From: Gautieria morchelliformis
Taxonomy: Eukaryota > Basidiomycota > Agaricomycetes > Gomphales > Gomphaceae
Direction: 5' to 3'
DNA: 64,000 bases
Assembly (NCBI GenBank): GCA_015179125.1
Contig: WHVA01000026.1
Span: 124,001-188,000, forward strand
The notes under the pieces are model-generated. The model worked only from the letters and a program-made list of their open reading frames with translations. It was not told the DNA's origin and did not search any database. Of this stretch, positions 21,890-34,303 are shown piece by piece. Position 1 is the stretch's first letter. Each line of letters begins with the position of its first letter. The translations under genes were made by a program, and so were the position numbers.

Positions 21890-23290
21890 CGCTCACGATC
21901 TGGATGGCTTCCGCAGTGACTACCAGTATATTTAGATGGTACATCTCTATCATTGTGACAATTTGCAATGGCTCAAACGCCTTGAATTAGCACTCAATCC
22001 AATGCCCAAATACGAAAGCTCAACAAATATACTAGCATCAGCAGGGCTGCTGCCCTCTTCTTCTTACCCTTTATGCCAATGAGGACCCCGAGCTCCCTTC
22101 TGCGTTGTTATTGTGAAGGTACCGAACTGCAAGCAACATATCAAAAGCCTCTTATCGTGCCGGAACCGACCCTCCCCTCGCCTGTTACAGTAATTGCCCA
22201 TGCGGGTGTAATTGGGTGAGGATTGTATCTGACGTTTTTCCCACTGACACGCTGGGATTGCGATATGCCAAACACTAGTACTAACAGGCTCTGTAGCACA
22301 TCATGATATCACATCGGACAGCAGTATTGCGACTACCACTTTCCTTGACCATTTCGGAGGGAGTCCTATAGGCTTCAGCCCGGGTACAACTATATGCGCT
22401 CAAATGCGCAATCTAGGTAAGTCACGCACCAATAAGAATATGGTGGCGATTGTGGGGCATCCCATACCCGCATGTTTGGGAACTTGCGGCGGATTCGCCT
22501 TCCCGCTTTTGACTCATTCGGTCGTCCGCTGTATCAAAGCCCACGAGACATTGTTAAAAGACGTAGCTCAGGGTGTGTCGATGGACCTTTGGTAACCTCG
22601 AACAGCTGAGGTTGGAAAGCGTCTGCGCGAAGCTGACGTTGATTTCAGAGAAAACGGACGAACCCGTGCCGATTCCTGCAGAGATGCACATTTCTTTGAA
22701 ATTCTCAGGCGATGATCTGGGGCCTTTGCACAGGCTTCATCAATGTTTTTCCCTGATTTGATGTTGCGTCAATGCGTATAGCTTAGATGCGGGGCCAATT
22801 CCTTTTTGGGGGTTTTACAAGTACGAAATCCGAGCAATCCTGGCAGGACGGGATTCACTCTGCGATATGGAAAGTTTCAGGGATTGAGGTCAACCATCGT
22901 CGTTGAGGGGGGTAGCAACGTCCATTTCCGAGGCATGGGTCCAGAAATCGCTCGGACTACCTTTACTAAAGGCGCTGAGGAGGAATCGACTAGGCCTTTG
23001 GAGGTGCCACGTCGTGGGCACGTGTCGCCCTCTTTGTTGTGAACATTCATTGACGTACCGTTCCAGTACAGGGATGAAGGACTTGCCACAAAGTCGCGCG
23101 ATGGAGAACGTATCTGATAAGTATGAGATACATGTACAATGGTATCCAAACAAGAACTAGGAACACAGAAAAAAGGGGGAACATAACTACAACGATGGGT
23201 CCACTGATTGGCAGACAGGCAATAATTATAGTACAGATATATAAGTGTTCTCCCACGTCAGGGCAAGGCGGTGGGTATTGTTTAATATGT
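21890..23290. other. Unassigned intergenic DNA
   Basis: Several open frames of 60-90 codons exist on both strands (for example 22404-22595, 22573-22761 and 22903-23160). None has a recognisable domain, signal peptide or consistent splice partner. Part of it must hold the 3' end of the minus-strand gene that stops at 23291. Confidence 0.35.
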
Positions 23291-24684
23291 TTAATACCCG
23301 AAACTAGGTCTTGCAGCGCCGTAAGAGCCGGTGCTACGGGCGCGATGGTGTCGGGAGGTATTTGGAGCCGAGAGGTACGGCCCCGTAGGCGGAGGGGGCA
23401 GACCAACGGTCGACCCTGCATATGTGCTGCTCATGTACGGCGACGCCCCCGCCACAGCATACCCAGTCGTCGGGGGTAACTGCTGGGATCCGTACCCGGT
23501 CGATGACGCGCCATAGTACGGGGATGCATTTGGGTAGTAGGTCCCAGGAATGCCGGGTCCAAGTACAGGGTCGTATTGCGCAGTGGGGTAGGTTATGGCG
23601 GCTGATGTCAGTCCGACAGCTGAGCCTGACCCCATGCCTCCATATCCGATTGGAGACCGTGGACGACTGCTGAAAGTCACCGGGGACGGAGTACGATAAC
23701 GAGAGAAGGAGCGGGCGCGGCTGCGACTGCGACTGCGACGGGGATATGCGTCGAGATAATCGGCGCGAGTGTCGAGGACAGCATCGTCATACAAAGCGTT
23801 TTCATTGGAGCGAGAACCATACCGCGTCCCTGAAATTGACCTTCGACGCGTACGCGGGTAACGCTCATAGGATTCGTAAGGAGTATCATAATCATAGCTC
23901 TGGAAGGGAACGTCAACGCTTAAAATATGTCCGTAATAAAGGCTACGGAAACCTTGGTGAAAATGCGAGACGCTGTTGCAGCAGCGACTTCGGAAGCTTC
24001 CATACGACCATATTTATCCCTCGGACGCAGTGTGTACCCCCACAGTTTTGTGGCTAATGCAGTCCAATGAGTGAACCAACATAGCGTATACGGTGACCCA
24101 GGTAATATATACCTTCAGCAGCGGCGAGGCCAATCAAAGCCTCTCTCTCCCTTTCACGGTCATCGCTCAGAGGCTGGACATAGATTGCTTTGTGATGTTC
24201 CCAGCAGCGAATTGCTTCATATCCCGCAGCTGCACCAATCTCGCGGGGGAGGAGCTTCGAGGGATTGATCTATTGGATGAAAACATAAGGACGTTTGTAC
24301 GACAAAGGATAGGAGAGACTGACAAGGCCACCATACACTCTTTTCCACAAGTGGTGGGCCTCATTTCTTCCGACACTTGTGCCGGTGACAATATTTTTAA
24401 CTTTGGACAAGACGTAGTCGAAGAGATTGCTACATGGCAGACGTCAGGACGCATGAAACACGCGCGGGAAGTAAACATACTTGTCTGGGCTATCAGCGTG
24501 CGCGCGATAGTAGTCGCCACCGTGCCCTGATTGAAAGGCGAGTCAGAAAGACGCGTTATGGGAGACGAATAAGGCGCTTACATGATGGCTGGGGTTGATA
24601 CAGCGGGGTGGGAGGAGGAACGAACTGGTATTGCTGGGTGCCCCAGGTGGGCTGAGAATTTTGATAGTAAGAGTAGTAGGCCAT
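23291..24684 (-). CDS. Tyr/Gly/Pro-rich protein with helical core and RS-like tail
   Basis: Six exons splice in frame on the minus strand: 24684-24582, 24526-24481, 24429-24324, 24269-24113, 24053-23953 and 23899-23291. The N-terminus is Tyr/Gln/Pro-rich (MAYYSYYQNSQPTWG). A helical core follows with VGRNEAHHLWKRVYGGL, then REIGAAAGYEAIRCWEHH and REREALIGLAAAEATKL. The AAGYEA...LAAAEA pattern resembles the DUF3759/CipC-type repeat of small fungal stress proteins, but I am not certain of that assignment. The tail has Arg/Ser dipeptides (RRSRSRSRARSFSRYR) and a long Gly/Tyr/Pro/Ser-rich low-complexity stretch to the stop. The tail suggests a disordered, possibly RNA-associated or condensate-forming region. 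Function is unknown. Confidence 0.8.
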
Positions 24685-26755
24685 GGTGGTGGGTGGTACA
24701 AGGGAAAGAGGGTCTCAAGCGGTCAAGTGCCTCTAATCAGCGTCTGACCTGGTGGAGTGGCGCCAATGACATCAGGTACCCACACCGCCTTTCGTAACCG
24801 GTTTACCATCGAGTCTTGGTCTTGGCGCTGACACAGGGCATGCTCCTCAAGACGGCGTCCTGGCAGCACTCTATGGCAGCGTCTCGCGGTGACTAGGCCG
24901 TACCTGCGGCCGTGCTATGTGGGCCAGATACCTCGGAGTAGAATGGCACCGAGTCGGACGTGGTTGGCAGTTTTGGCAACAATACTTGCCTCCTATCTTT
25001 CTCGGTACTCACGCTCCGCAGAGAGCGTCAGAATTCAGGCTATACACCGGCATATCCACCCTAATCGGGCGTCGTAGACTCCCAGTTCGATCCGGCAATT
25101 GTCACTCTCCGGTGTTCTTCCCTCCGTGTACTCTGGCGCAACAAAATATCTAACAAACTAGTAAGAGCTAGCCAAACGGCATGGGGAATCCCATTTGTTG
25201 GTCACATACCAGAGGCCTCACAGCCAGTCAGTCGCAAATGAGTCCGATGGACAAGCAGCACTTGGCCCCCTAGACTTTAGCGCTGCCACTGCCTAAGTGG
25301 CGTTATTTCATCTTTGAGCTGACTTGGTTTCCCCCTTGGCTAGCCCCCCTTGGGCGTCATGCAAGAATGTATTCCTAGGGATGATCACCTCCTACAATTC
25401 AGGCGAAAAATCCACTAGGTAACTATTCTGGTCATCGTTGATATTTTGACCATTCAGTTGAATTTCATACACACAGGTGTATAGATGGAACATATCTGTA
25501 CTGCTAAAATTCTTCGGGTGTAAGGCTGGGATCTCCAACTCAGTCTTGCGCACTTGGTATGGAGGACTAATCTCATGCGCCCTACTTTTCCTCTCACAGC
25601 CGCGCGTGATCGAGTAAACATGCACCCTCCCCTCACCCCCTTTCACCCCCGGTTGGTATGTTGATAATGCCTACCTGTGCGACAATGTCGCATCACGGTC
25701 GTACTCCTCAAAGTCCCGCTGCTACCCCGCCGTGCCATCTCTCGTGAATCGTGTTGTGATCTTGGGCTCGTATGCGGTTGGCGGACACCCAACCCCCTTG
25801 GACTGACCTTTATTGGAAGGCAGGCCAGAACACTCCGCATATAGAGCATGGTGGCCGCACCGGTAATGTCAGAAATTATGACAATCCCTCATGACCATTG
25901 ATGGCACAGTCGGATAAACGCGAGGGCTGCATCGCCCCTACTGCGAGCCGCAGCGAGCTAAGAACTGCGCAAGTCGCATTACACCGCAGCCATCGATCAT
26001 CGAGTGCACCCAGGTGGGACGTTAGGACATTCCGATTTGCGCTGCTGACTAGTGCAGACACTTCCAAATGATGGGATTACCACCTCTGTTTAAAATTTTG
26101 ACTGGACCCTTGAGGCAGGCCATACAGCCCCACGGCTGTAACAAACCCCACGTAGAGGTGTTATGGTTAATTTAATACACCAGTGTCATTAATCTCATTA
26201 ATTAATTCATCGCTCCTCAGGATACTCATCTGAGCGCAGGAGCTGGCTGTCGACCATCAAGCAGGTTTATGTGAATTTCTAACTTTAACTTCATACTGTA
26301 TACTAAATGATTGTCCTAATGATTTAGTACCCAAAGGTATGTTATGGCCGTCATTATCGCAACTAGCTGTATCTCAGATCTAGTTGTCATTGGATTCAGT
26401 TCTGCGAAAATACTCCTCGATGATATTCGAGATGCTCAATTAGTGCATTTGGGACGTCTGTCGACTTTTCTCTTGTACCACACATAGTATGGTAACGCAA
26501 ATTCGCCTAGTCAGCATGCGGCGTACGATCTCCCTGCCAACTCGGAGTAGTACTTACCACAGCTGGGAACGTTGACGGCAACATGCACATGCGGCGAGCT
26601 TAATGGGGATTCCTGCGGCTTATCTCGATGATGCTTCTGTAGTGTTACCGGGCCGTGCGCAGAAGTGACAGTTCGTTATCTTGGCTGATAGCCTATATAC
26701 TGAAGTATCCAAGCGACAATTCTCGCCTTGATCTCGAACCGCTCTTCAGAAGGAC
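24685..26755. other. Intergenic DNA between divergent genes
   Basis: This 2.1-kb stretch lies between the start of the minus-strand Tyr/Gly-rich gene and the start of the plus-strand transporter, so it holds both promoters. It turns AT-rich at about 26150-26400. I see no supported gene in it. Confidence 0.45.
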
Positions 26756-28712
26756 ATGGAAGAGCTCAAGAAGGACTCAGATGTCGAAAGCGGTTCGTTG
26801 ACCAATGCCAAGGACGATGTCTTTGGGAATGAAGAAGGTCATCAGGTGTGTTTACCATTTTAGGCGACAAGTTTCAAATTCCGTTTCGCGGTACACTAGC
26901 CATGACCTTTGCTAGATTCACTACAAAACGTTATCATGGCAAGTAAGCATCTTTTTCTTAATGCGTCGACCGACCTCATTTCTCGGAACTTTCTGTTTTC
27001 ATAGTTCGTGTCTTTGTTGATGATAGCAGAGATTGTCAGTAATGGCCTGCTGTCTCTCCCAAGCGCCTTGGCGACAGTAGGTTCGCTTTGTGTGCAACTC
27101 GCGGCCAGGATGGGAACTAATTTCAAGAAATACAATATAGGTATCTTCCCAGCTGTGTTTCTGATTGTTTTTCTGGGGATATTCGCGCTTTTTACCGCGA
27201 AACTCCTCGTCGATTTCAAACTCAATCATCCAGAGGTACACAGCATGGGTAAACGGTCTATGGATGACTATTTTCATTCGTACACTCAACACCGTCACAA
27301 TAGGCGACGCAGGTCTGATTATCTTTGGTCCTGTTGGGAGAGAAGTTCTTAGTCTCGGCACCTTGATCTTCTCCATTTTCGCTGCTGTGCGTCTCGTTTA
27401 CATCCGGAGGCGTAAACGTATGCCTGAATCTCCTCAAGGGGTCAGAGCTCGTCTCGGGGCAACAGGCGTTATCAGCGCTAAGCAATAATGGCCTGTGCTC
27501 CATTTACTTCGTCCTTATATTTGCACTCGCATCGTTCTGCGTGTCTCTTCCTCGCACACTCAGTAATCTGACATGGCTGGGGTTGGGAAGTGCTCTATCA
27601 ATTTTAATCGCAGGGCTCGTGGGCATGATCGGAGCCGGAGCGAACCCTGTTCCTGATAGAATTATACAAGCAACGGTCCCTCAAACCTTTAATCAAGCAT
27701 TTTTGGCTATCACGAATCCTGTGAGTTTTTCGCCAGGTAGATGTTCAACTAACTCAAGTTCATAATGGAAGGTTTTCGCATATGCTGGTTCGTTCACATC
27801 TTCCAGCATGAAATTTGTCGTTGAAGTATGACATACGTATGCCAGGGCACTTCATGTACGTCTTTCCAAAACTCCAAAAGCCCCCTGAAGGTAGAACTTG
27901 CCCAGGTTTTTCATTCTCATATCTGAGATGAAACGACCGCAGGATGCCATGAAAGTACGCTGAAAGTTACATAAAGTTGACCTGCTAAACTTGCTGAAAA
28001 TCATATTTGGCTGGCTAGGCAGCATATGTGTTGCAAGGATTCGCGACCGTTTTCTATGCCGTCTTCGCTGTTGTCGTTTACGTGTACATCGGTTCGACAG
28101 TACAGTCATTTTCTCTCCTCTCTCTGCCTCCCATATGGGCAAAGGTCGCTTTCGGCTTGGCGCTTCCGAATTTTCTCATTGGAGGAGGGTTGTATATCCA
28201 CGTTCCGGCAAAGCTTGTGTTTGTCAGGCTCTTTCGACGCTCGAATCACGTACACTCGCATACGTATCTCGGATGGATAACGTGGATTGGTCTTTGTTTC
28301 ACTGGTACAGCGGTGGCCTTCATATTTGCGGTGGCCGTGCCTATATTTAGCTTCCTTATTGGCCTAACGGCCGCGCTGTTTGCGTCCTGGTATGTGGTTA
28401 TCCTTCGTCTCACCACGACCACTAACTGTTGAGACACGCAGGTATACGTATGGGATCGCGGGTTTCTTCTATTTACATGACGCGTATCATCTTGGCGGTG
28501 GAAAGAAGGGACTGAGAGAACACCCATGGATGGTTCTGGCGTCCCTTTTAACCATTGTTGCGGGAGCATTCATGTGCGTCGCTGGAACTTATGTGTTTAT
28601 CAAGGTGACTTTCTTTGCCTGGCACCTCTAGTTAGCTTGGAAGCTCATACGATTTTAGCTCATCGTTGATGCCTATGCGACCGGTGTTATTAGCAAGCCT
28701 TTTAGTTGTTAA
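26756..28712 (+). CDS. Amino-acid transporter, AAAP family (Aa_trans)
   Basis: A multi-pass membrane protein that imports or exchanges neutral or aromatic amino acids in relatives such as Neurospora Mtr. About ten short introns are needed. The N-terminal cytosolic part is acidic (MEELKKDSDVESGS). Membrane segments follow, beginning with FVSLLMIAEIVSNGLLSLPSALATVG, where the SNGLLSLP motif is the family signature of helix 1. Other landmarks are GDAGLIIFGPVGRE, FAYAGHFMF with ISEMKRPQDAMKAAYVLQGF, and the closing FIKLIVDAYATGVIS. Splices at 27720-28030 keep the conserved FAYAGH...EMKRP block in frame. Eleven helices are plausible, as usual for the family. Start ATG 26756 gives the expected short hydrophilic leader. 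Substrate cannot be predicted. Confidence 0.9.
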
Positions 28713-29165
28713 TATCAGGCCCGTATCAGAGTTGTCCTTGTTTTTTATACCCATTGCAAGGGGAGCTTATTCCCCAGCCAATACTAGAAAAATGTCTCTG
28801 CGTACACGCACCGCCGCTTGCAGTAGAGGCTTGCACTGTAGTACTGATCCGTTCGACCCTACTGTACATTTTCTATGGTTTCAACCTAGTTCGTCATGGA
28901 GACTTTGTTTCAGCTTTTCTTTGTGCAATAATACAAGACCTTTTAGAGTCCCCATGTACTTTTAGAGTACCCCATGTACTAGACTCTATAGCGACGGGGA
29001 TTTGCGAAGGGGCAATTAGAACCCACAGCGTTCTCGCTTACAGTTTGTCCCCGCGACACTATAAGTACACCTCGTCCTTCCTTGTGGCCTACCCCCCATT
29101 CGCTTTGCCCCACAGTAAGGACTAATAACAAACGTCGACCACATCTCCACAGGCTCCATCCCACC
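28713..29165. promoter_or_regulatory. Intergenic region and 5' flank of the checkpoint kinase gene
   Basis: This gap lies between two genes on the same strand. It has a 20-bp tandem duplication, CTTTTAGAGTCCCCATGTAC repeated with one added base at about 28940-28980. A C/T-rich stretch ends just before CACCATG at 29166. No separate gene is supported. Confidence 0.4.
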
Positions 29166-31909
29166 ATGACCACGTTCGGCTTGCCTGCAGAATCAGAGAG
29201 TTTAGACTCTTACGAATATATCCCTGCAAATGGCGGGTCACGTCCAGTGCCAGACGTCGTAATAGAAGAGGCGGATTCTGGGCTTAATGACCCTGGTCTG
29301 TAGCCACTCCGATCTTTTCGACTAACCCAACACATTTACGTTTTCTGCACAGGCTCACACACCGACGTTAATTCTCCAGATATGGGAGATTGCTACGACG
29401 ACGCAGCTGGATCCGATGGCGATTACTCACTTATCGCAACGCAACCGATGTCGCAATCCCAAGGTGTTTCGGTATACACTGATAATCCCGACCAGCATCT
29501 CGTTGGCTGTCTCATGCCGGCCACGGCTGCATGCTCGCAGTTTGATATAGTCAAGGAAAAACGCGAATGGAAGATAGGACGACATCAAAGCAACGACCTG
29601 GTACTGCCGGGAATTCGTCTCAGTGAGCACCTAACAACCTATTATCACATTATTTTAATTATATTCATTACCCTAGGCAACTTTCATTGCATATTGAAGT
29701 GGAACGGAGAGCTGGGGCCACAGTCTGAGGTGAAGCTCGAAGACCGTTCCTCGAATGGCACGTGGGTCAACAACACGTACTTGAGGAAAGGCCAGCAGGG
29801 TCTTCTCCGCGGCGGTGCCGCTATTTCTTTTGGTGCAGCTCCGGAGAAGGCCAATGATTTTCGTAAGCATAAAGCTTCTTCTGTTCCGTCTTGGCCTTCC
29901 TTGGACTCTCACGCTGTACGTGCGTGTATACTTCGCATCGCATCTGACGCGTTTTACACGCGTATTTTCATGCTGCACGCGTCAACTTGTATGCTGATTC
30001 ACGCGCACGCCTAGGGTTTATATTTCGTGACATAGAGGGTCAGTCGACTCGACATGCTAAGCAGATATGGGAGAAGTATGACCTTGGCTATGAGTACGTC
30101 TTCCCTGCTGTCCTGGCATCTCCAACCTTATGAATACGGCTAGGCTGGGTGCTGGTGCTTTCGCACGCGTTCATAAGTGTATGGAGCGCGTGACCGGTAA
30201 TGAATATGCTGTCAAAATAATCAACAAGGCAAAACTGAAAGGTTCAAGTGTGGACGAACAGGCTGTCAACCGAGAGGTTTCGATACTTCAGCGGTTGGCG
30301 GAATTCAACCACGTTTGTGTCTCTATGTCTTAAACCGATTTTCTCTGAGCCCCTCTTGCAGAAAAATATTGTCTCTCTACATGAGCACTTTGAGGAGAAA
30401 GATTCAATTTGTACGCTTGTTCATTTTCGTCCATTTATCGTCTCCACTAATTTCACCCTGTTGCTAGATTTGGTTTTAGAATTTGTCCGCGGCGGCGATC
30501 TCTTGACATATATATCGACGCATGGGCCACTGCGTACGTTAATGTGCTAGTTTCGTTCTTTTGTGCTCCTCATTACTTTATCACAGCGGAAGAACAAGTC
30601 CGGCGCATGGCGGCGCAGATATGCAGTGCAGTTGCCTATTTTCATTCACATGGGATTACGCATCGCGATCTCAAACCGGAGAACGTGTTGATGACGTCCA
30701 CGAATCCTCCGGATTGCAAAGTCGCTGATTTTGGCTTGGCCAAACTTGTCGACCACCACACGTTCCTTAAAACTATGTGTGGGACGCCAGCGTATCTGGC
30801 ACCGGAGGTTGTGCTGCGGGCCGATCCGAAACAGGCTTATGATTGTCGCGTTGATACTTGGAGTCTAGGTGTCATATTTTTTTGCATGTGAGTGGTACAA
30901 GACCATGGTTCCAGCACAAATGGAGTGAGCCCGCTTGGTACAGGCTCACGAATTGTGCGCCCTTTCACGGTATCGACGACCCAAATCCAGACATGGAAGC
31001 GCAAAGGCGATATTTTGGTACGCGGAAGGTGAACTGGCAGGTCCTTGAGCATATTCACTTAAGTGAAGAAGGTATGTGCCATCGGCATGCTTCTTTACTA
31101 AGACTTTGATACGGTTTCCATTAGGTAGAGACTTTCTGCGTAATATGCTGATAGACGACCCTCGCGGTCGCAAAACGGTGGCATATATGCTTGACCACCC
31201 CTGGGTGTCCCACCTCATTCCCAGTGATTCTCGATTACAACGCGCGCCCGAAGGCACGCCCCCACCCTCTGGATCGTCGGCCACCCCTCCCACCACTGAT
31301 GGTGCCCTTGCATGCAGCCAGAGCATGGAGACTCTCAACTTATCGGATATCCCGATTCCGGGCTTGAGCATGATAGATCAGAATGCCACGAAACGCAAAC
31401 GCGCGACGACTGGTTCATCACAAGCCGCTGATCAGGAGATGAAGGTGGACAGTTTCTCTTCTTCTGACTTTTCAGTGACGAGCAGGATACCCGGGGCCTT
31501 CCCGAAACCTAAGGGTGCTCGACAACGACTAGCCGCCGTAGATGAAGTAGGTGGGGACGGTGTATCTTGGAACTTTGCGGGGACGCCCGCTGGTCCCTCG
31601 ACCCCCGGTCCCTCAGTCCCCGTTAAACGTAGAAGTGATCTTATTGCGGGCAGCTCGCCACTGTCATCCCTCTCTTCCGAGGACGATGAGCCGACTCCAG
31701 CGGTGTCGCCGAAGACAAAGCCAGTTACTCGCCGAAACGTAGCTGCCAGAGGCAGAGGCAAAGGCAAAGCCGTGGATACGTCGACCCACAAGCGTAATCG
31801 GCCACCTGCGTCGACTATGAAGGTTCGACGCGCGATGCCAAAGGACGACGAGGAGTATGGTGGGAGGAGTAAAGGTCGTCCTCCAGCCAAGGCACCCCGC
31901 TACGCATGA
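29166..31909 (+). CDS. cds1: Checkpoint kinase Cds1/Chk2/Rad53 (FHA plus Ser/Thr kinase)
   Basis: The effector kinase of the DNA replication and damage checkpoint, acting in the nucleus. The N-terminus has a small SQ/TQ cluster (IATQPMSQSQ), the usual site for ATR/Mec1/Rad3 phosphorylation. One FHA domain follows, with WKIGRHQSNDLVL, the RLSNFHC core split by an intron at 29621-29676, and LEDRSSNGTWVN. The kinase domain carries the glycine loop LGAGAFARV, AVKII, HRDLKPEN, DFGLAK and GTPAYLAPE, then WSLGVIFF and the final DHPWVS (to about 31205). A Ser/Pro/Lys-rich tail of about 230 residues completes it, with basic NLS-like runs (KRKRATT, KVRRAMPK). A single FHA matches Cds1/Chk2 rather than the two-FHA Rad53 of budding yeast. 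All catalytic residues appear intact. Confidence 0.95.
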
Positions 31910-34303
31910 AAATTACGTCTTATCCCATCTCATCGCAAACTGAGACACCGGACCAATACATTTACATGACACCGTGGCACAAGCTGCCAGTGAGTGTTAG
32001 CAATTTATGCTTTACTTTTAGTTTCCCCCTCCACAAATCTATCGTCACATATCCACATACACAGTCTCATAACCCTCGTCACATGTATCATCATCTCCTC
32101 ATGGTGTTGTTGGTAACGCAATTTTTGAAGCACATTCACACGTGGCTCAGTCGATAAATACTTAGTGTATATGCAGTAGCCTGCCATCCCTTGGGTATTC
32201 TTGCATGTAGCTAGAACTCGAATGTTGAACGTGGAATGTGGGTGGAAGCTGAGGTCACTTTGATGTGACCGTCGTGTGACGGCTTTCGGCAGCGGACTTT
32301 GACCACTTTCAACTTGCACCAAACCTTCATGCACCCGAGATGGTTTAGTCCCCTTGGCTATCAGAGGCAGTGGATAAGACCACAACGTGAAACCGTTCCC
32401 TGCGAGATAACAGTCAGCTCGTCGATATTGGTAGTATGTACCTGACACGAGAACTATATTTCATCAGTTGTTGCCTGAGCTTGATGGACAAGTTACTCGT
32501 GGACGGTTACCCCTTACTGAGGTTGAGAACGATGATGCAGGATCCACGGCAGCTTCTCCCCAAGCTTGAAGCCGCAGACTCTGCGCTTGGAGCGGTACTT
32601 CCACCTTTCTGGGACGAAGGTCTGCAAAACGAAGTGGGCGTTTTCGATAGTCAATTGCGGTCTGGTCGAGGTACTGCCGCTGTAGAACGGAGTGCCATGT
32701 TCGTTTCGCACTAGTGGCTCAGAACTACGCTTCCCGACGATATCTAGATTTCCGACGACATCACTCACCCAGGCACGTGCTGTCTGACCGTCTGACGACC
32801 GAAGTGGCAGTCGATGGAGGTATAGGTGTCGACCGATATGAACCATCTACGTCTGCTTGCCCCCTGGATCTGACAACTTATGCCACCACTTGATCATACG
32901 GTATTACGGCCGCTGAACATGCTAAAGCCAATTGATTGGACACGACTGTGTGGTGGTTCACCATAAAAATACTGTGGCTTTCCTGTGGTCTGTGGCTGGG
33001 TTTTATGGGTCCTCCGCATCAGCCATCAGATCTTTTTTTTTTGGCTTCCCCTGGTCAGTGCTCCACCCATTGCATTCGGCAGTCGGTCAGGGACCTTGGC
33101 AGCTAAGCTCTAAGCGTTAGACTTGCTGTGTCGCTAGCTCAAGTTATCGCGCGTGTGAATGTAGACTCACGTTTGAACTTTATCATGTTATTCACTCTCG
33201 CATTAGGTGTAGGGCAGGCATGCATGGGCGCTATGAGTTTCTTCGATTCTGTGTGGGAGGTCGCTGACGGCTGACTGACTCCACAGGCAACACCTTCCGT
33301 TTTCGGAAATTCAGGTGCACACGTCAAGCCACCACTGACCGTAACAGTTGCTGTCTTCGCAGCCGTTCGCCTTTCGGACCGGTGTCCTTGTATTGGCTTG
33401 CTGTCAGGTGCTCTTTTCAGACTATCTGGCATACGCGCCTGTCGCTATTTGGTGAGTTTCACGATCGAATCTGGGTGATGTTCTGGCTGAAACGAGGCAC
33501 TGGCACCGCCTCGTCATGTTTCATTAACCTAAATTGCTTAGAAGATCAGCGCCATAATGGTAGGATCTCGTCCGGGCGAGTCGGGTTTCTCAGGTGTACG
33601 CGGCTCGTGAGCCGGTTTCTTTTACTGGTCACCAACATAGTTCTGAGACCATTCCCGACTAGTGAGCGTGCGTGACGGGGCCATCTAGCATATGTGATCT
33701 TGGCACACAGCACAGGCCAATAGAGACCAACGCCAAGCGGGTCAAACAGTCGACAACCAAAATCAATGCAGTCGAGTCGGTTCTTGAGAGGAGTTATCAC
33801 TTAGCGCGGATAACCCATCTAAGTCAATTTATAAGTGGAAATCGACTATTTACTTTTGAGGCGTAACGGTACAGAACACTAAGTACAACGCAGAGACCCA
33901 AGGTGCTGGACCAAAACTGAACGCGAATGCTTCATGATACACGTGGTGAAGAAAATTAACGGTAGCATATGATAGAGACATCGATGTGGCATAGCAAAGA
34001 CCCGTGAAAAGCAAAAAAAGAAACCCCGGTGAAAGCCTAGAAGATAGCGATGATAGCGATGACAGCAGGGTGGAAAATGCAAACGCAACGAAACACATGC
34101 CAAAGTCGCAGAAACAGTAACAGGAAAATAGGAACATATACACCGTCATGGAAACCAGGTGAGGCGGTGGGGAGATATATAGACTCCCCGCGGCAGCATA
34201 CTTTTATCATAGCGTCACTCGCTAGTTCCCTTACCATGATCGCGGTAAGGGAACTAACAAGCATGCGATGCTACCGCGATGCCACCCCTTCTCAGCGAAA
34301 GAG
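31910..34303. other. Intergenic DNA between convergent genes
   Basis: The kinase gene ends from the left and the Zn2Cys6 gene ends from the right, so this 2.4 kb holds two 3' ends. Frames at 32436-32714 and 33382-33675 (plus) and 33139-33432 (minus) have no recognisable features. A strong hairpin lies at 34223-34256. No gene is supported. Confidence 0.4.
34223..34256. terminator. 13-bp perfect hairpin in the 3' flank of the Zn2Cys6 gene
   Basis: TAGTTCCCTTACC (34223-34235) pairs exactly with GGTAAGGGAACTA (34244-34256) around the 8-nt loop ATGATCGC. It starts 48 bp past the stop codon of the minus-strand regulator, so it would sit in its 3' UTR. Fungal genes do not normally terminate at hairpins, so an RNA-stability or protein-binding role, or a tiny fold-back insertion, is equally possible. 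Confidence 0.55.
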
